Source: an uncultured Lachnospiraceae bacterium
Lineage (GTDB): Bacteria > Bacillota > Clostridia > Lachnospirales > Lachnospiraceae
Direction: 5' to 3'
Length of the DNA stretch: 12,786 nt
Assembly (NCBI GenBank): GCA_910587085.1
Contig: CAJUMC010000079.1
Coordinates: forward strand, 1-12,786
Below, piece after piece: positions 6,210 through 12,786 of this stretch. A program made the position numbers and the translations under genes. The first letter of the stretch is position 1, and each line of letters begins with the position of its first letter. The notes under the pieces are model-generated. The model made no database searches. It saw nothing but the letters and a program-made list of their open reading frames with translations, and was not told the origin of the DNA.

Positions 6210-6895
6210 ATAACCACCTCGCAATCCTTTAAATCCAGAATGCCGTCCACCAGCTGCGCACGGAAAAATTTCGGCCGGATCATCCCGGGATCGCTGTAGT
6301 CCATGCCGTAGAGCATATAGCCCAGATCCCTGGTCAGCGGAACGGTTTTAATCTCTCCCCCCTCCCATTCCCGGAAATGAGCGGGAAATTCCCTGCAGCC
6401 GAAGCAGGGCTGTTGATAGCATTGTCCCTTCTTCAGCCTGCGCCTCATAATATCCTGAAATTTCCCCGGGTTATCTCCCGGCTCGGCACGCTCAGTCATA
6501 TCAAAGTGTGCCTCCAGTATATAATGCACATCCCGCAAAATAAGCGAGGAACGCTGATTCCTTTCATTTGACGCATTTAAATAGAGAGGAGCCTTTCCTC
6601 CATTCATTGCAGATTTTGCACCGCTTGCCGATATCTTTGACTTCACCTCATTTCTTTTGATGCTCGTCAGCCGAATGTCTGCCGCCTCCTTCTCCGCGGA
6701 ACGCCGTTCTGTGCGGATGGGCTGCAAAATGTAAATCCTGTCAATTACCCAGTTAAGGCCGGGATGCCAATATATGGATTCCAGAAGACCTCGGGCAGCC
6801 GACGGAGTTATCATATCATATGTTACCCGTTCCGTCTTAAGCTCCGTCCGGGAAAAGCATGCATAATCTCCCCATACTTCTACTTTGACAGACAT
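6206..6895 (-). CDS. cas5c: Type I-C crRNA-processing protein Cas5c (Cas5d)
   Basis: In type I-C, which has no Cas6, Cas5c cuts the pre-crRNA at the base of the repeat hairpin and stays on the 5' handle. The 229-residue product begins MSVKVEVWGDYACFSR and contains the ESIYW motif, with Tyr42 equivalent to catalytic Tyr46 of Bacillus halodurans Cas5d. The Lys-His pair of that enzyme (116-117) aligns with Lys145-Phe146 here (NPGKFQDIM), so Lys is kept but His is not. A glycine/aromatic region (YQQPCFGCREFPA, 160-172) follows. The ATG at 6895 follows AAAGGAGGTGA with near-perfect spacing. Upstream in-frame ATGs are rejected for lack of such a site. It is the first gene of the operon driven by the promoter at 6942-6970. 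Confidence 0.95.
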   Translation of the reverse strand: MSVKVEVWGDYACFSRTELKTERVTYDMITPSAARGLLESIYWHPGLNWVIDRIYILQPIRTERRSAEKEAADIRLTSIKRNEVKSKISASGAKSAMNGGKAPLYLNASNERNQRSSLILRDVHYILEAHFDMTERAEPGDNPGKFQDIMRRRLKKGQCYQQPCFGCREFPAHFREWEGGEIKTVPLTRDLGYMLYGMDYSDPGMIRPKFFRAQLVDGILDLKDCEVVM

Positions 6896-6923
6896 CGCAT
6901 CACCTCCTTTCTTCATTATATAT

Positions 6924-6938
6924 TGTAGTAAAACTACA
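6924..6938. promoter_or_regulatory. Operator-like dyad at the cas5c transcription start
   Basis: TGTAGT-AAA-ACTACA is a perfect 6-bp inverted repeat. It lies just downstream of the -10 box and spans the predicted start point, a typical repressor position. No regulator gene is in the window, and I cannot name the protein that binds it. Confidence 0.55.
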
Positions 6939-6941
6939 TTC

Positions 6942-6970
6942 AATATAACATGGCTTCATAAGTTTGTCAA
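6942..6970 (-). promoter_or_regulatory. Promoter of the cas5c-cas8c-cas7-cas4-cas1-cas2 operon
   Basis: On the minus strand a perfect -35 TTGACA (6965-6970) is followed after exactly 17 bp by TATATT (6942-6947), one mismatch from the consensus -10. It predicts a start near 6935 and a 5' leader of about 40 nt before the cas5c ATG. It is the best sigma-70/SigA-type promoter in the window. Confidence 0.85.
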
Positions 6971-7236
6971 CGGTTAAATAATCATTGATTCCTTTTCTTA
7001 ACTATATAAAACTAATCTAAAATTAGTATAGTATGCCATATCCAGTATATAACTATTATAAATTTCCAAATTACATAAAAATAAACTTCATTATAAATTG
7101 AAGTAAATTGATTTTGAGTTAAGAGTATCATTATGCAAATAATTTGTCAAGCGCTATTGCATCCCGGCCGCTTTCTGTTTAAAATAAGGGTGGTCATTCC
7201 TCAGCGAATGCGGGTTGAAATATTAGTTATTGCTGT
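6971..7236. other. AT-rich upstream region with nested dyads
   Basis: No gene is seen. Two inverted repeats stand out: ACTAAT-CTAAA-ATTAGT (7011-7027), extended by outer ACTAT/ATAGT arms, and ACTTCA-TTATAAAT-TGAAGT (7085-7104), which contains a minus-strand TATAAT without a good -35. They may be further regulatory sites for the cas5c operon or chance in AT-rich DNA. Confidence 0.4.
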
Positions 7237-7280
7237 AACAGAATTTAGGGCGGCAGAGTATCTCTGCCGCCCATTCTGTT
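7237..7280. terminator. Long hairpin between cas3 and the cas5c promoter
   Basis: An 11-bp perfect GC-rich stem (GGGCGGCAGAG/CTCTGCCGCCC, loop TAT, 7248-7272) is extended by a second perfect 8-bp arm pair (AACAGAAT/ATTCTGTT, 7237-7244 and 7273-7280) after a 3-nt bulge. It could end the cas3 transcript before the cas5c operon. Neither side has a clean T-run, so a repeat-type palindrome or a transcript-stabilising structure is also possible. Confidence 0.5.
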
Positions 7281-7597
7281 CCGCTGATTCGTTCGGATAT
7301 ACTTTCCGCCGGGAACTGCAAGACCCGCTTAAAAAAGCCCTTTTCTTACAGGTGACACCAGCGTAGGTATGATGCTTCGCCTCAGCCACCGCACCAAAAG
7401 TCTTCCGTTGCTTTTCTGACGCTTCTGCGAATTTCTAATATTTGTAAGCCCCTTCCGGATTCGCGCTCTCCGGATATGTCCACACGGAAGCCATTCGCAA
7501 TCTTGTTCCATCTCTGTCCTTCCCGCTGCCCGCTTCCTTCAGACAGCTGCTGTGCCCTGCAGAATGTCCGATAATATTTAGGTTCCCGCCTTTTCCG
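7281..7597. other. Non-coding stretch after cas3
   Basis: There are 317 bp between the cas3 stop and the hairpin. Only short unsupported frames of about 60-100 codons cross it on the minus strand, one of them overlapping the cas3 end in another frame. None has a recognisable product. It could be a long 3' untranslated region or part of a dispersed intergenic element ending in the hairpin. No RNA gene was recognised. Confidence 0.4.
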
Positions 7598-10369
7598 TCA
7601 GACAAAAATCCCGTTTCCCGTTTCGACATCCATCCGCAGACCCAGATCTCCCCTGTACTGTCTCTGATCCCGCAGCACAAAGATTTCCGAACCGATTTCC
7701 TCCAGGCAGCCTGCCTCCCAGAGCTGTTTGAAATGGTCGTTATACACATTCACGCCGTACTGCCCGAGCTTGCGAAACGTATTCCGATCTGCCAGCCCTG
7801 AGCAGACCTGCTCCAGCAGCTCCTCCGTTCCATCCGCCGGAATCAGTACAGTTTTCACTTCACGCTCAATCAGCCGGAATTTCTCTTTAACCTTCGCAAA
7901 AGGAAAGCAGCTTCCGTCTATTCCTCTTTCAAAGTTATCCAGAATTCCCTTCTGATCCAGATTTTCATCCCCCAGAAGACTTCGAAAAAGCCGGAAATAA
8001 TGCGAGATTGCCTCCGGGGCGTCCACCTCGCTGTAGCCGCGCCAGGTTTCCCGCAGCGCCGCGATGCTCTGGGCCTGAAAACGATTTTCTTCCCCGGTCA
8101 GATAAAAGGAATACACGGGACTTTCCTTCGCCGGGCGCCTGCCTTCACGATTGCACCGTCCTGCAGACTGGATCAGAGAATCCAGGCCTGCCTCCTGGCG
8201 GTAAACCTCCGGGAAATCCAGATCCACTCCTGCCTCCACCAGGGATGTGGCGATCACCAGACAGGGCTCTCCCTCCGCCAGACGGCTTTTAATTTCCGCA
8301 AATTTTGCTTTCCTGTCCGCCGGGTATAAAAGTGTAGTCAGGCAATAACAGCCGTCAGCACAAGCAGCTGCCTCCCCTTCCTCAGCCGCTTTCTCCCCGG
8401 ATAGAGTCCGGGCCTCTGACAGCACCGCAGGTTCCCCCGATAATTTCAGAGCTTCTTTCGACCATGTTCCGGTTTCCTCCGATCTTCTTTCCTCTGCCAG
8501 GCTTTCATAAAGTTCCTGTGCCAGCTTTCTTCGATTCACAATACAGAGTGCCTGAGCTTTTCCGCGCAGCTGTTCTGCAAGCCCCTCCTTCGTGAGTTCT
8601 CCGAGATTCCTGATCTGCGTACGCTTAAAAATTCCGAACCGATTCCTTGAATCCTCGCAGATCTCGGGTATCCGATCCTGCGGAAAATATATCCGGAAAA
8701 GCTGATCCAGCGCCGGCTGCGTTGCCGTGCAGAGCACAATGGTCGCCCCGTAATTCTTCACCAGCTGGGCCATCGCCGCAACGCAGGGCTTCAGATAGGG
8801 CACGGGCAGTGTCTGCGCCTCGTCAAAAATAATTACACTGTTCGCAAGATTATGAAGTTTCCGGCACTGTGAACTGCGGTTCCCGTACAGGGACTCAAAG
8901 AACTGAACCGCTGTTGTCACGATCACCGGCGCATCCCAGTTTTCTGCCGCAAGCGCTTTCCGATACGAGCGGACGGCTGTCTGCCCGTCCATTCCGTCTT
9001 CTCCTGCATTCTTGCATTCATCCGTAATTCCGGAATGATGCTCCACCACATTTTCTTCTCCCAAAATACCTTCCAGCACCTGTCCGTTCTGATCAATTAC
9101 GGAGGTATACGGGATAACATAAATAATTCTTTTCATCTTCTGTTCCGCCGCGTGCTGCAGAGCAAAACCCGTAGAAGCGATCGTTTTTCCTCCCCCGGTA
9201 GGAACAGTCAGCGTATACAGCCCGCGCCCGCAGGCTTTTCCCTTCTTCATGCATTCCTGCAGAATCTCGTTTCTCGCCGCAAAAAGCGCGGCATTGGAAC
9301 TTCCCTCCGGGCGGACGCTCTTCCCATCTTGCTGTTCCTTCTCTGTCGTTTCGAAAAACCTGGTCTTTATATAATCCTGAAATTTCCCAAGCAGGGTGCT
9401 GACGGAAGCATAGCCTCCGCGGAGATTCTGCCTTTGCGTTGTTTCCTGCTCGTGGAAACACTCCCTTCCGGATGCCCCTGTCTCTGCATCTGCCATTCCC
9501 TTCATAAATGCTTCCGTATCAAGAAAATCGGCATCCACAAGACAGGAGTACAGCATCCGGATAAAAAAGGACATGGCAAATCGGCTCTCTTTGCAGAACG
9601 CAGGCAGACATACCCCGTCAACCGGCCAGCTGCTCCCCAAAAGCTTCTTCCCCTCCTCCATCCGGTAATCCGGTATGCTGCTTTTCTTTCTTCCAAAATA
9701 AGTTCCGTCGCCCGCTGTACTGATCTTCCTGTTTCCGCCGTCCATCAGTCCGCTGTGATGCCCTGCAATCACCATGCCGAGCGGAATAAAATCCCTGCTG
9801 ATGTTTTCAGCCTCCTTCGCCCCGGCTGTCGAATGATCCACCCGGTTGGAAGGAAGCGGATTTCGTATTCTGGCCTGAAATTCCAGCGAATTCTTCCCGA
9901 TATCATGCAGCATTCCGCACAGCCTTGCGGCTTGTCTGCAGCCGAACTCCGCAGCAAACTCCCCCGCCCGCTCCGCGGTTCCCTCCAGATGAGCCTTTAA
10001 GGTCTGCCCCTGCCCGTTCGCACCTATATGGGCAAGTATAATAGTGTCTTCTTCTTTTTTTATTTCCTCTATTTTTATTTCCTCTATTTTTACTTCCTCT
10101 GTTTTTACTTCCTCTGTTTTTCCTTCTTTTATTTTTTCTTCTTTTGTTTTTTCTTCTGCGTTCTTTTCTCCTGCTTTTTCTGCTTCCATCTTCTTTCCCC
10201 CAAATATATTTTCTCTGCAGTCCGAACCCCGGCTGCCCTGATATTCCGCAATCATATCGGCCATATAATTCAGGAAGCCGGCAGAGGTCTGTTTTACGTA
10301 ATTCCGGAATTCCGCAGATCCGAATTCCAGTGTTTTCTGCCTCCGAAACTTCAGAAACCCGTCATTCAT
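7598..10369 (-). CDS. cas3: CRISPR-associated helicase-nuclease Cas3 (HD-SF2 fusion)
   Basis: Cas3 is recruited to target-bound Cascade, nicks the displaced strand with its HD domain and unwinds and degrades DNA 3'-5'. In the 923-residue reading the HD domain has His127, His155-Asp156 (LHDIGK), His204-His205 (GHHSG) and Asp279. The SF2 helicase has Walker A VPTGGGKT (389-396), box DEAQ (516-519), TAT (548-550), SLVEAGVDLDFP (709-720) and QSAGRCNR (734-741). The usual C-terminus is present (NVYNDHFKQL, ending GNGIFV). Oddities are a 110-residue N-terminal extension ending in a Lys/Glu repeat, and a 45-residue Glu/Ala/Ser-rich insert near 628-672. The start is uncertain: Met1 has a weak site, while Met61 (10189) follows GGGGGAAAG and would give 863 residues. 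Typical type I-C Cas3 begins near residue 110. Confidence 0.96.
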   Translation of the reverse strand: MNDGFLKFRRQKTLEFGSAEFRNYVKQTSAGFLNYMADMIAEYQGSRGSDCRENIFGGKKMEAEKAGEKNAEEKTKEEKIKEGKTEEVKTEEVKIEEIKIEEIKKEEDTIILAHIGANGQGQTLKAHLEGTAERAGEFAAEFGCRQAARLCGMLHDIGKNSLEFQARIRNPLPSNRVDHSTAGAKEAENISRDFIPLGMVIAGHHSGLMDGGNRKISTAGDGTYFGRKKSSIPDYRMEEGKKLLGSSWPVDGVCLPAFCKESRFAMSFFIRMLYSCLVDADFLDTEAFMKGMADAETGASGRECFHEQETTQRQNLRGGYASVSTLLGKFQDYIKTRFFETTEKEQQDGKSVRPEGSSNAALFAARNEILQECMKKGKACGRGLYTLTVPTGGGKTIASTGFALQHAAEQKMKRIIYVIPYTSVIDQNGQVLEGILGEENVVEHHSGITDECKNAGEDGMDGQTAVRSYRKALAAENWDAPVIVTTAVQFFESLYGNRSSQCRKLHNLANSVIIFDEAQTLPVPYLKPCVAAMAQLVKNYGATIVLCTATQPALDQLFRIYFPQDRIPEICEDSRNRFGIFKRTQIRNLGELTKEGLAEQLRGKAQALCIVNRRKLAQELYESLAEERRSEETGTWSKEALKLSGEPAVLSEARTLSGEKAAEEGEAAACADGCYCLTTLLYPADRKAKFAEIKSRLAEGEPCLVIATSLVEAGVDLDFPEVYRQEAGLDSLIQSAGRCNREGRRPAKESPVYSFYLTGEENRFQAQSIAALRETWRGYSEVDAPEAISHYFRLFRSLLGDENLDQKGILDNFERGIDGSCFPFAKVKEKFRLIEREVKTVLIPADGTEELLEQVCSGLADRNTFRKLGQYGVNVYNDHFKQLWEAGCLEEIGSEIFVLRDQRQYRGDLGLRMDVETGNGIFV
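10057..10116 (-). repeat. 15-bp tandem repeat inside the cas3 N-terminus
   Basis: Four consecutive 15-bp units (10057, 10072, 10087 and 10102) alternate two near-identical forms on the plus strand: TTTTTATTTCCTCTA twice, then TTTTTACTTCCTCTG twice, followed by degenerate units. The period is in frame and encodes five-residue units of the form K-(T/I)-E-E-(V/I) at about residues 85-104 of Cas3. It is a minisatellite likely to vary in copy number between strains. Confidence 0.88.
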
Positions 10370-10514
10370 TTTCTTCAGACTTTCCTGAAAACCGCCATAA
10401 AAATAAACAGTCCCTGACGGCTTCCTGCAAAGTTGCCTGATCAGCGGCGCAGTCAGCTGCGGCCGGGTTCCCCAAGCTTTTCATGTTCCGCAGACCGTCT
10501 TCTTTCTCCAGCCT

Positions 10515-10564
10515 GTTTCTTTTGCAATCGGACATTTAAGTTTCTTTTGCAATCCAACATTTTA
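10515..10564. repeat. 25-bp tandem repeat upstream of cas3
   Basis: Two adjacent 25-bp copies (10515-10539 and 10540-10564) match at 22 of 25 bases. Each begins GTTTCTTTTGCAATC. The surrounding 236-bp gap (10370-10605) is the only place for a cas3-proximal promoter, but no convincing -35/-10 pair was found. A 35-codon minus-strand frame (10453-10560) starting MLDCKRNLNV follows AAGGA, but the 25-bp period is out of frame, so the repeat is a DNA-level feature. Confidence 0.75.
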
Positions 10565-10605
10565 CTTTCCTTCTCCGCAGCCTAATTACCAAAATTCCCA
10601 TATCT

Positions 10606-12649
10606 CTACAACCTCAGATTTCCTTCCATCGCCTCATAATCCACCACGCGCTTTTCCCCGTTCTTCAGCTCGATCACAACCGGTCCGAAGGTTCCGCAGC
10701 CTGCCGGATCGGTATAAGAAACCGACCGGATCGGGAAAATTTCCTCCCGTGTGAACGGCTCCGCGCTTTCCTTTGTGATAACCTGAGAAATCATTATGTA
10801 GGATTCACAGCCGCCGTACTGTTTTTTCTTCTGCGCTCCTGCGTAAATCACAATGGAGCGCTCGGAATCCGGGTTGGTTCCCTCGCTGCAAAGCCATCCG
10901 AGCCCGTCCCATCCGTCATAAATGGTCATGGCAAGACAGCGCGGTTTTCCTATGGCATCCTTTCCGCACAGCATAATCGCCCTGGCGCCGCCCTCGGCAT
11001 ATTCGGTCAAGGATGTGCCGTTGTCCGGAAAGCCGTAGGCGCCCAGCGTAAACTGAACCGGACGGCGGAACAGCTTCATTTTATCTGCGCGCAGAACACC
11101 GCATGGCACCGGAAAATCAGCCAGAAACAGTCCCTGCATCCAGTGTGTTTCCGTATCCAGCCGATAATCAAAATATTGCCGCCGATACAGAATGCCGTCC
11201 CGCACGCCGCCCCAGAACGTTGCATTGGCAAGGGAAACACTGCCACTTGTTAAATCCTTCAGAACATACTGCTGCGACTCCACCTCCCCCGCAGCCGGAA
11301 CGCAGCCGGGCACGGCCGTTTCCGGCTTCTTTTCCGGCTTTGCTTCTCCGCATGTTCTCTGCAAAACAGAAGAAGAAACCATCTGCGGCGCTGCCTCCCA
11401 CGGATATTTCGTATTGAAACAGAGCTTCGCGTAATTCCAGAGTCCGTGCCTGTCCCCAACATTTTTTACAACCTTTCCCGTCCGTAGCACGGTTTCGCCG
11501 TTTGCCTCATGATTGGTAAAGCAGAGCGCCGGGCCGTCCAGTACGGTTTGCTTTACCTCATTCTTTTGCAGCCGTTCCCAGGTTCCGTTATTCTCTTTCG
11601 CCGTCCAGAACGAATGATTCTCCGGCAGATGCAGACAAAGAAATGCCTTCCCCATCCAGAACGGCGACTCCGCACAGGAGTACCCCTGCACCAGCGGCGG
11701 GAACTGGCCGTAAAATCCCATGGCCGGAATCCCGTCTTTGAGAAAATCTCCGCGCGTCAGAAACTGCAGCAGCGAGCCGGACGCAATGCGCCTTGCCAGT
11801 CCGGCATCCGCCGCAGAACGGCGCAGAAGCAGATTGCCGTCAAACGCGCTTGTGCTCGCAAAACGGTAAATGCAGCTGCGCCCCCACATATTCGTAAAAC
11901 CGTCCGCATCAAAAAAGTCCGCGTAGCTCTCCATCAGCCGATTGGAATACTCCTCAAATTTTTGAGCGAGAAACGGTTCGTTCTCGTAGCCGTACCAACG
12001 GTTCCAGAGCGGCGCATAAAAATTGAACGCCCAGCAGGAATAATAATCAAAGCTCTGGCCGTCCCGATACCATCCGTCCCCCGCATAATAATCAAGAATT
12101 GCCTGTGCATGGTCAAGCATAATCTCGCGGTCGATCGGGTAGCCCTCCATGGCAAGGAACGCCATGTCAAGCATATTGAACATGCGCCAGTTCTGCGGCA
12201 CGGTGTTCGCATGCGCGAAGCTGGCAAGAAACGCCGCAATCACATCTTTTTCCGCTTTTGTGTAGCTCTCCCATACCGCCTCGCGGCTCACCCACAGACC
12301 GATTACAAGCGCACAGGTTTCTACCGTCTGCTGGAATGCGCGGAACGGATCGGCATGGCCGGTGATCTCCTGCAGTTCCTCGTAGGTTCCGGCACAATGC
12401 GCGTCGCCCGGCGTACAGGAGCGCAGTATCTGGTTTTTGTAATAGTCTTTCAGCCGAAAACCGCAGATCGTAAGCTCCGGCTTAATATGCAGCAGCGGCG
12501 CGGCGATAAACAGCGAGCGGGTCAGCGAAGCTTTGGATATGCCGGAAAATTCCCTCCAGCATATATTCCCCCGCTTGGATCCAGCTCTCTCTCGTCAGCC
12601 CCGTATACGGACTTAATACAAAATTTGTATGTTCCGGTTTAAATACCAT
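10606..12649 (-). pseudogene. DUF2264-family protein, frameshifted near its N-terminus
   Basis: The main frame (10606 upward) encodes a long protein typical of the DUF2264 family, with NTVPQNWRMFNMLDMAFL, DGWYRDGQSFDYYSCWAFNF and QGYSCAESPFWMGKAF. The family is uncharacterised. An alpha/alpha-toroid, glycosidase-like fold acting on carbohydrate is my inference. The frame is open upstream of a GTG at 12291 but has no good start there. The real start is an ATG at 12649 after GGAGGAG, encoding MVFKPEHTNFVLSPYTG then ESWIQAGEYMLEGIF, which runs into a TAA at 12482-12484. The main frame is closed by a TGA at 12595-12597. The frame shift therefore lies within 12485-12594, perhaps at the T4 run near 12545, possibly with a small deletion. 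It may be a true mutation or a sequencing error. It lies upstream of cas3 in the same direction but has no known CRISPR role. Confidence 0.8.
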
Positions 12650-12717
12650 TTTATTCTCCTCCGTGAAAGCCTTTTAATCAGACATATCCGTATGTTTCTT
12701 CTGCCGGATTTTATCTT

Positions 12718-12747
12718 ATTATTTTTATTTAATGATGCTGGGGTCAA
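12718..12747 (-). promoter_or_regulatory. Promoter of the DUF2264 gene
   Basis: On the minus strand TTGACC (12742-12747), one mismatch from consensus, is followed after 18 bp by AATAAT (12718-12723), also one mismatch. It lies about 70 bp before the ATG at 12649. A palindromic site abuts the -35. Confidence 0.6.
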
Positions 12748-12768
12748 AACATAGTGTTTTCTATGTTT
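12747..12768. promoter_or_regulatory. Palindromic site abutting the DUF2264 -35 box
   Basis: AAACATAG-TGTTTT-CTATGTTT is a perfect 8-bp inverted repeat with a 6-bp centre. It touches the upstream edge of the -35 element, a position typical of an activator or repressor operator. A direct repeat TGAACCT (12768-12774 and 12780-12786) follows at the window edge. It could instead be the terminator of a gene beyond the window, but it has few GC pairs. Confidence 0.5.
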
Positions 12769-12786
12769 GAACCTCCACATGAACCT

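Noticed and set aside
9035..10000. Plus-strand frame of 321 codons antisense to cas3
   Set aside because: It overlaps the conserved HD and Walker A segments of cas3 and has no recognisable motifs.
10453..10560. 35-codon frame before cas3 starting MLDCKRNLNV
   Set aside because: It has an AAGGA site, but its body is made of an out-of-frame 25-bp DNA repeat, so coding is unlikely.
12289..12291. GTG at 12291 as the DUF2264 start
   Set aside because: The frame continues upstream with family-like sequence (for example QQTVETCALVIGLW) and there is no ribosome binding site at this GTG.
11509..12642. Plus-strand frame of 377 codons antisense to the DUF2264 gene
   Set aside because: It has an arginine-rich shadow composition, and the minus strand carries conserved family segments.
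1..12786. tRNA, rRNA, transposase or phage genes
   Set aside because: No cloverleaf-like segment, rRNA sequence, transposase motif or phage structural gene was recognised on either strand.

Overview
The window carries one complete type I-C CRISPR-Cas locus, all read on the minus strand, followed by a broken metabolic-type gene. In minus-strand reading order it runs: DUF2264-family gene (frameshifted), cas3, cas5c, cas8c (with an internal cas11c), cas7, a non-standard gap with a small ORF and repeats, cas4, cas1, cas2, leader, and a 14-repeat array. Strong AGGAGG-type ribosome binding sites, moderate GC content with AT-rich promoters, and the style of the Cas proteins suggest a Clostridia member, probably Lachnospiraceae-like. 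This host assignment is inference from sequence style only.

Layout by region. Positions 1-68 are the distal flank of the array. Positions 69-963 hold 14 identical 32-bp repeats and 13 spacers of 33-36 bp. Positions 964-1138 are the leader. Positions 1139-3127 hold the adaptation genes cas2, cas1 and cas4, tightly packed. Positions 3128-3571 are an unusual cas7-cas4 gap. Positions 3572-6895 hold the Cascade genes cas7, cas8c/cas11c and cas5c with 1-4 bp junctions. Positions 6896-7597 hold a strong promoter with an operator-like dyad, then a long hairpin. Positions 7598-10369 are cas3. Positions 10606-12649 are the DUF2264 gene, with its own promoter and a palindromic site at the window edge.

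How the genes work together (family knowledge): Cas4-Cas1-Cas2 select and integrate new spacers at the leader end. Cas5c, which replaces Cas6 in type I-C, cuts the array transcript at the repeat hairpin. Cas5c, Cas7, Cas8c and Cas11c form the crRNA-guided surveillance complex. Cas3 is recruited to nick and degrade the target.

The core system is a known type. The most interesting points are: two spacers that differ at only two adjacent bases; an N-terminal Lys/Glu-rich extension of Cas3 encoded by a 15-bp tandem repeat; a cas7-cas4 gap with a 33-bp repeated block and a small ORF abutting cas4; a near-ideal internal ribosome binding site for Cas11c; separate transcription of cas3 and the cas5c operon; and Phe in place of the usual His next to the catalytic Lys of Cas5c.
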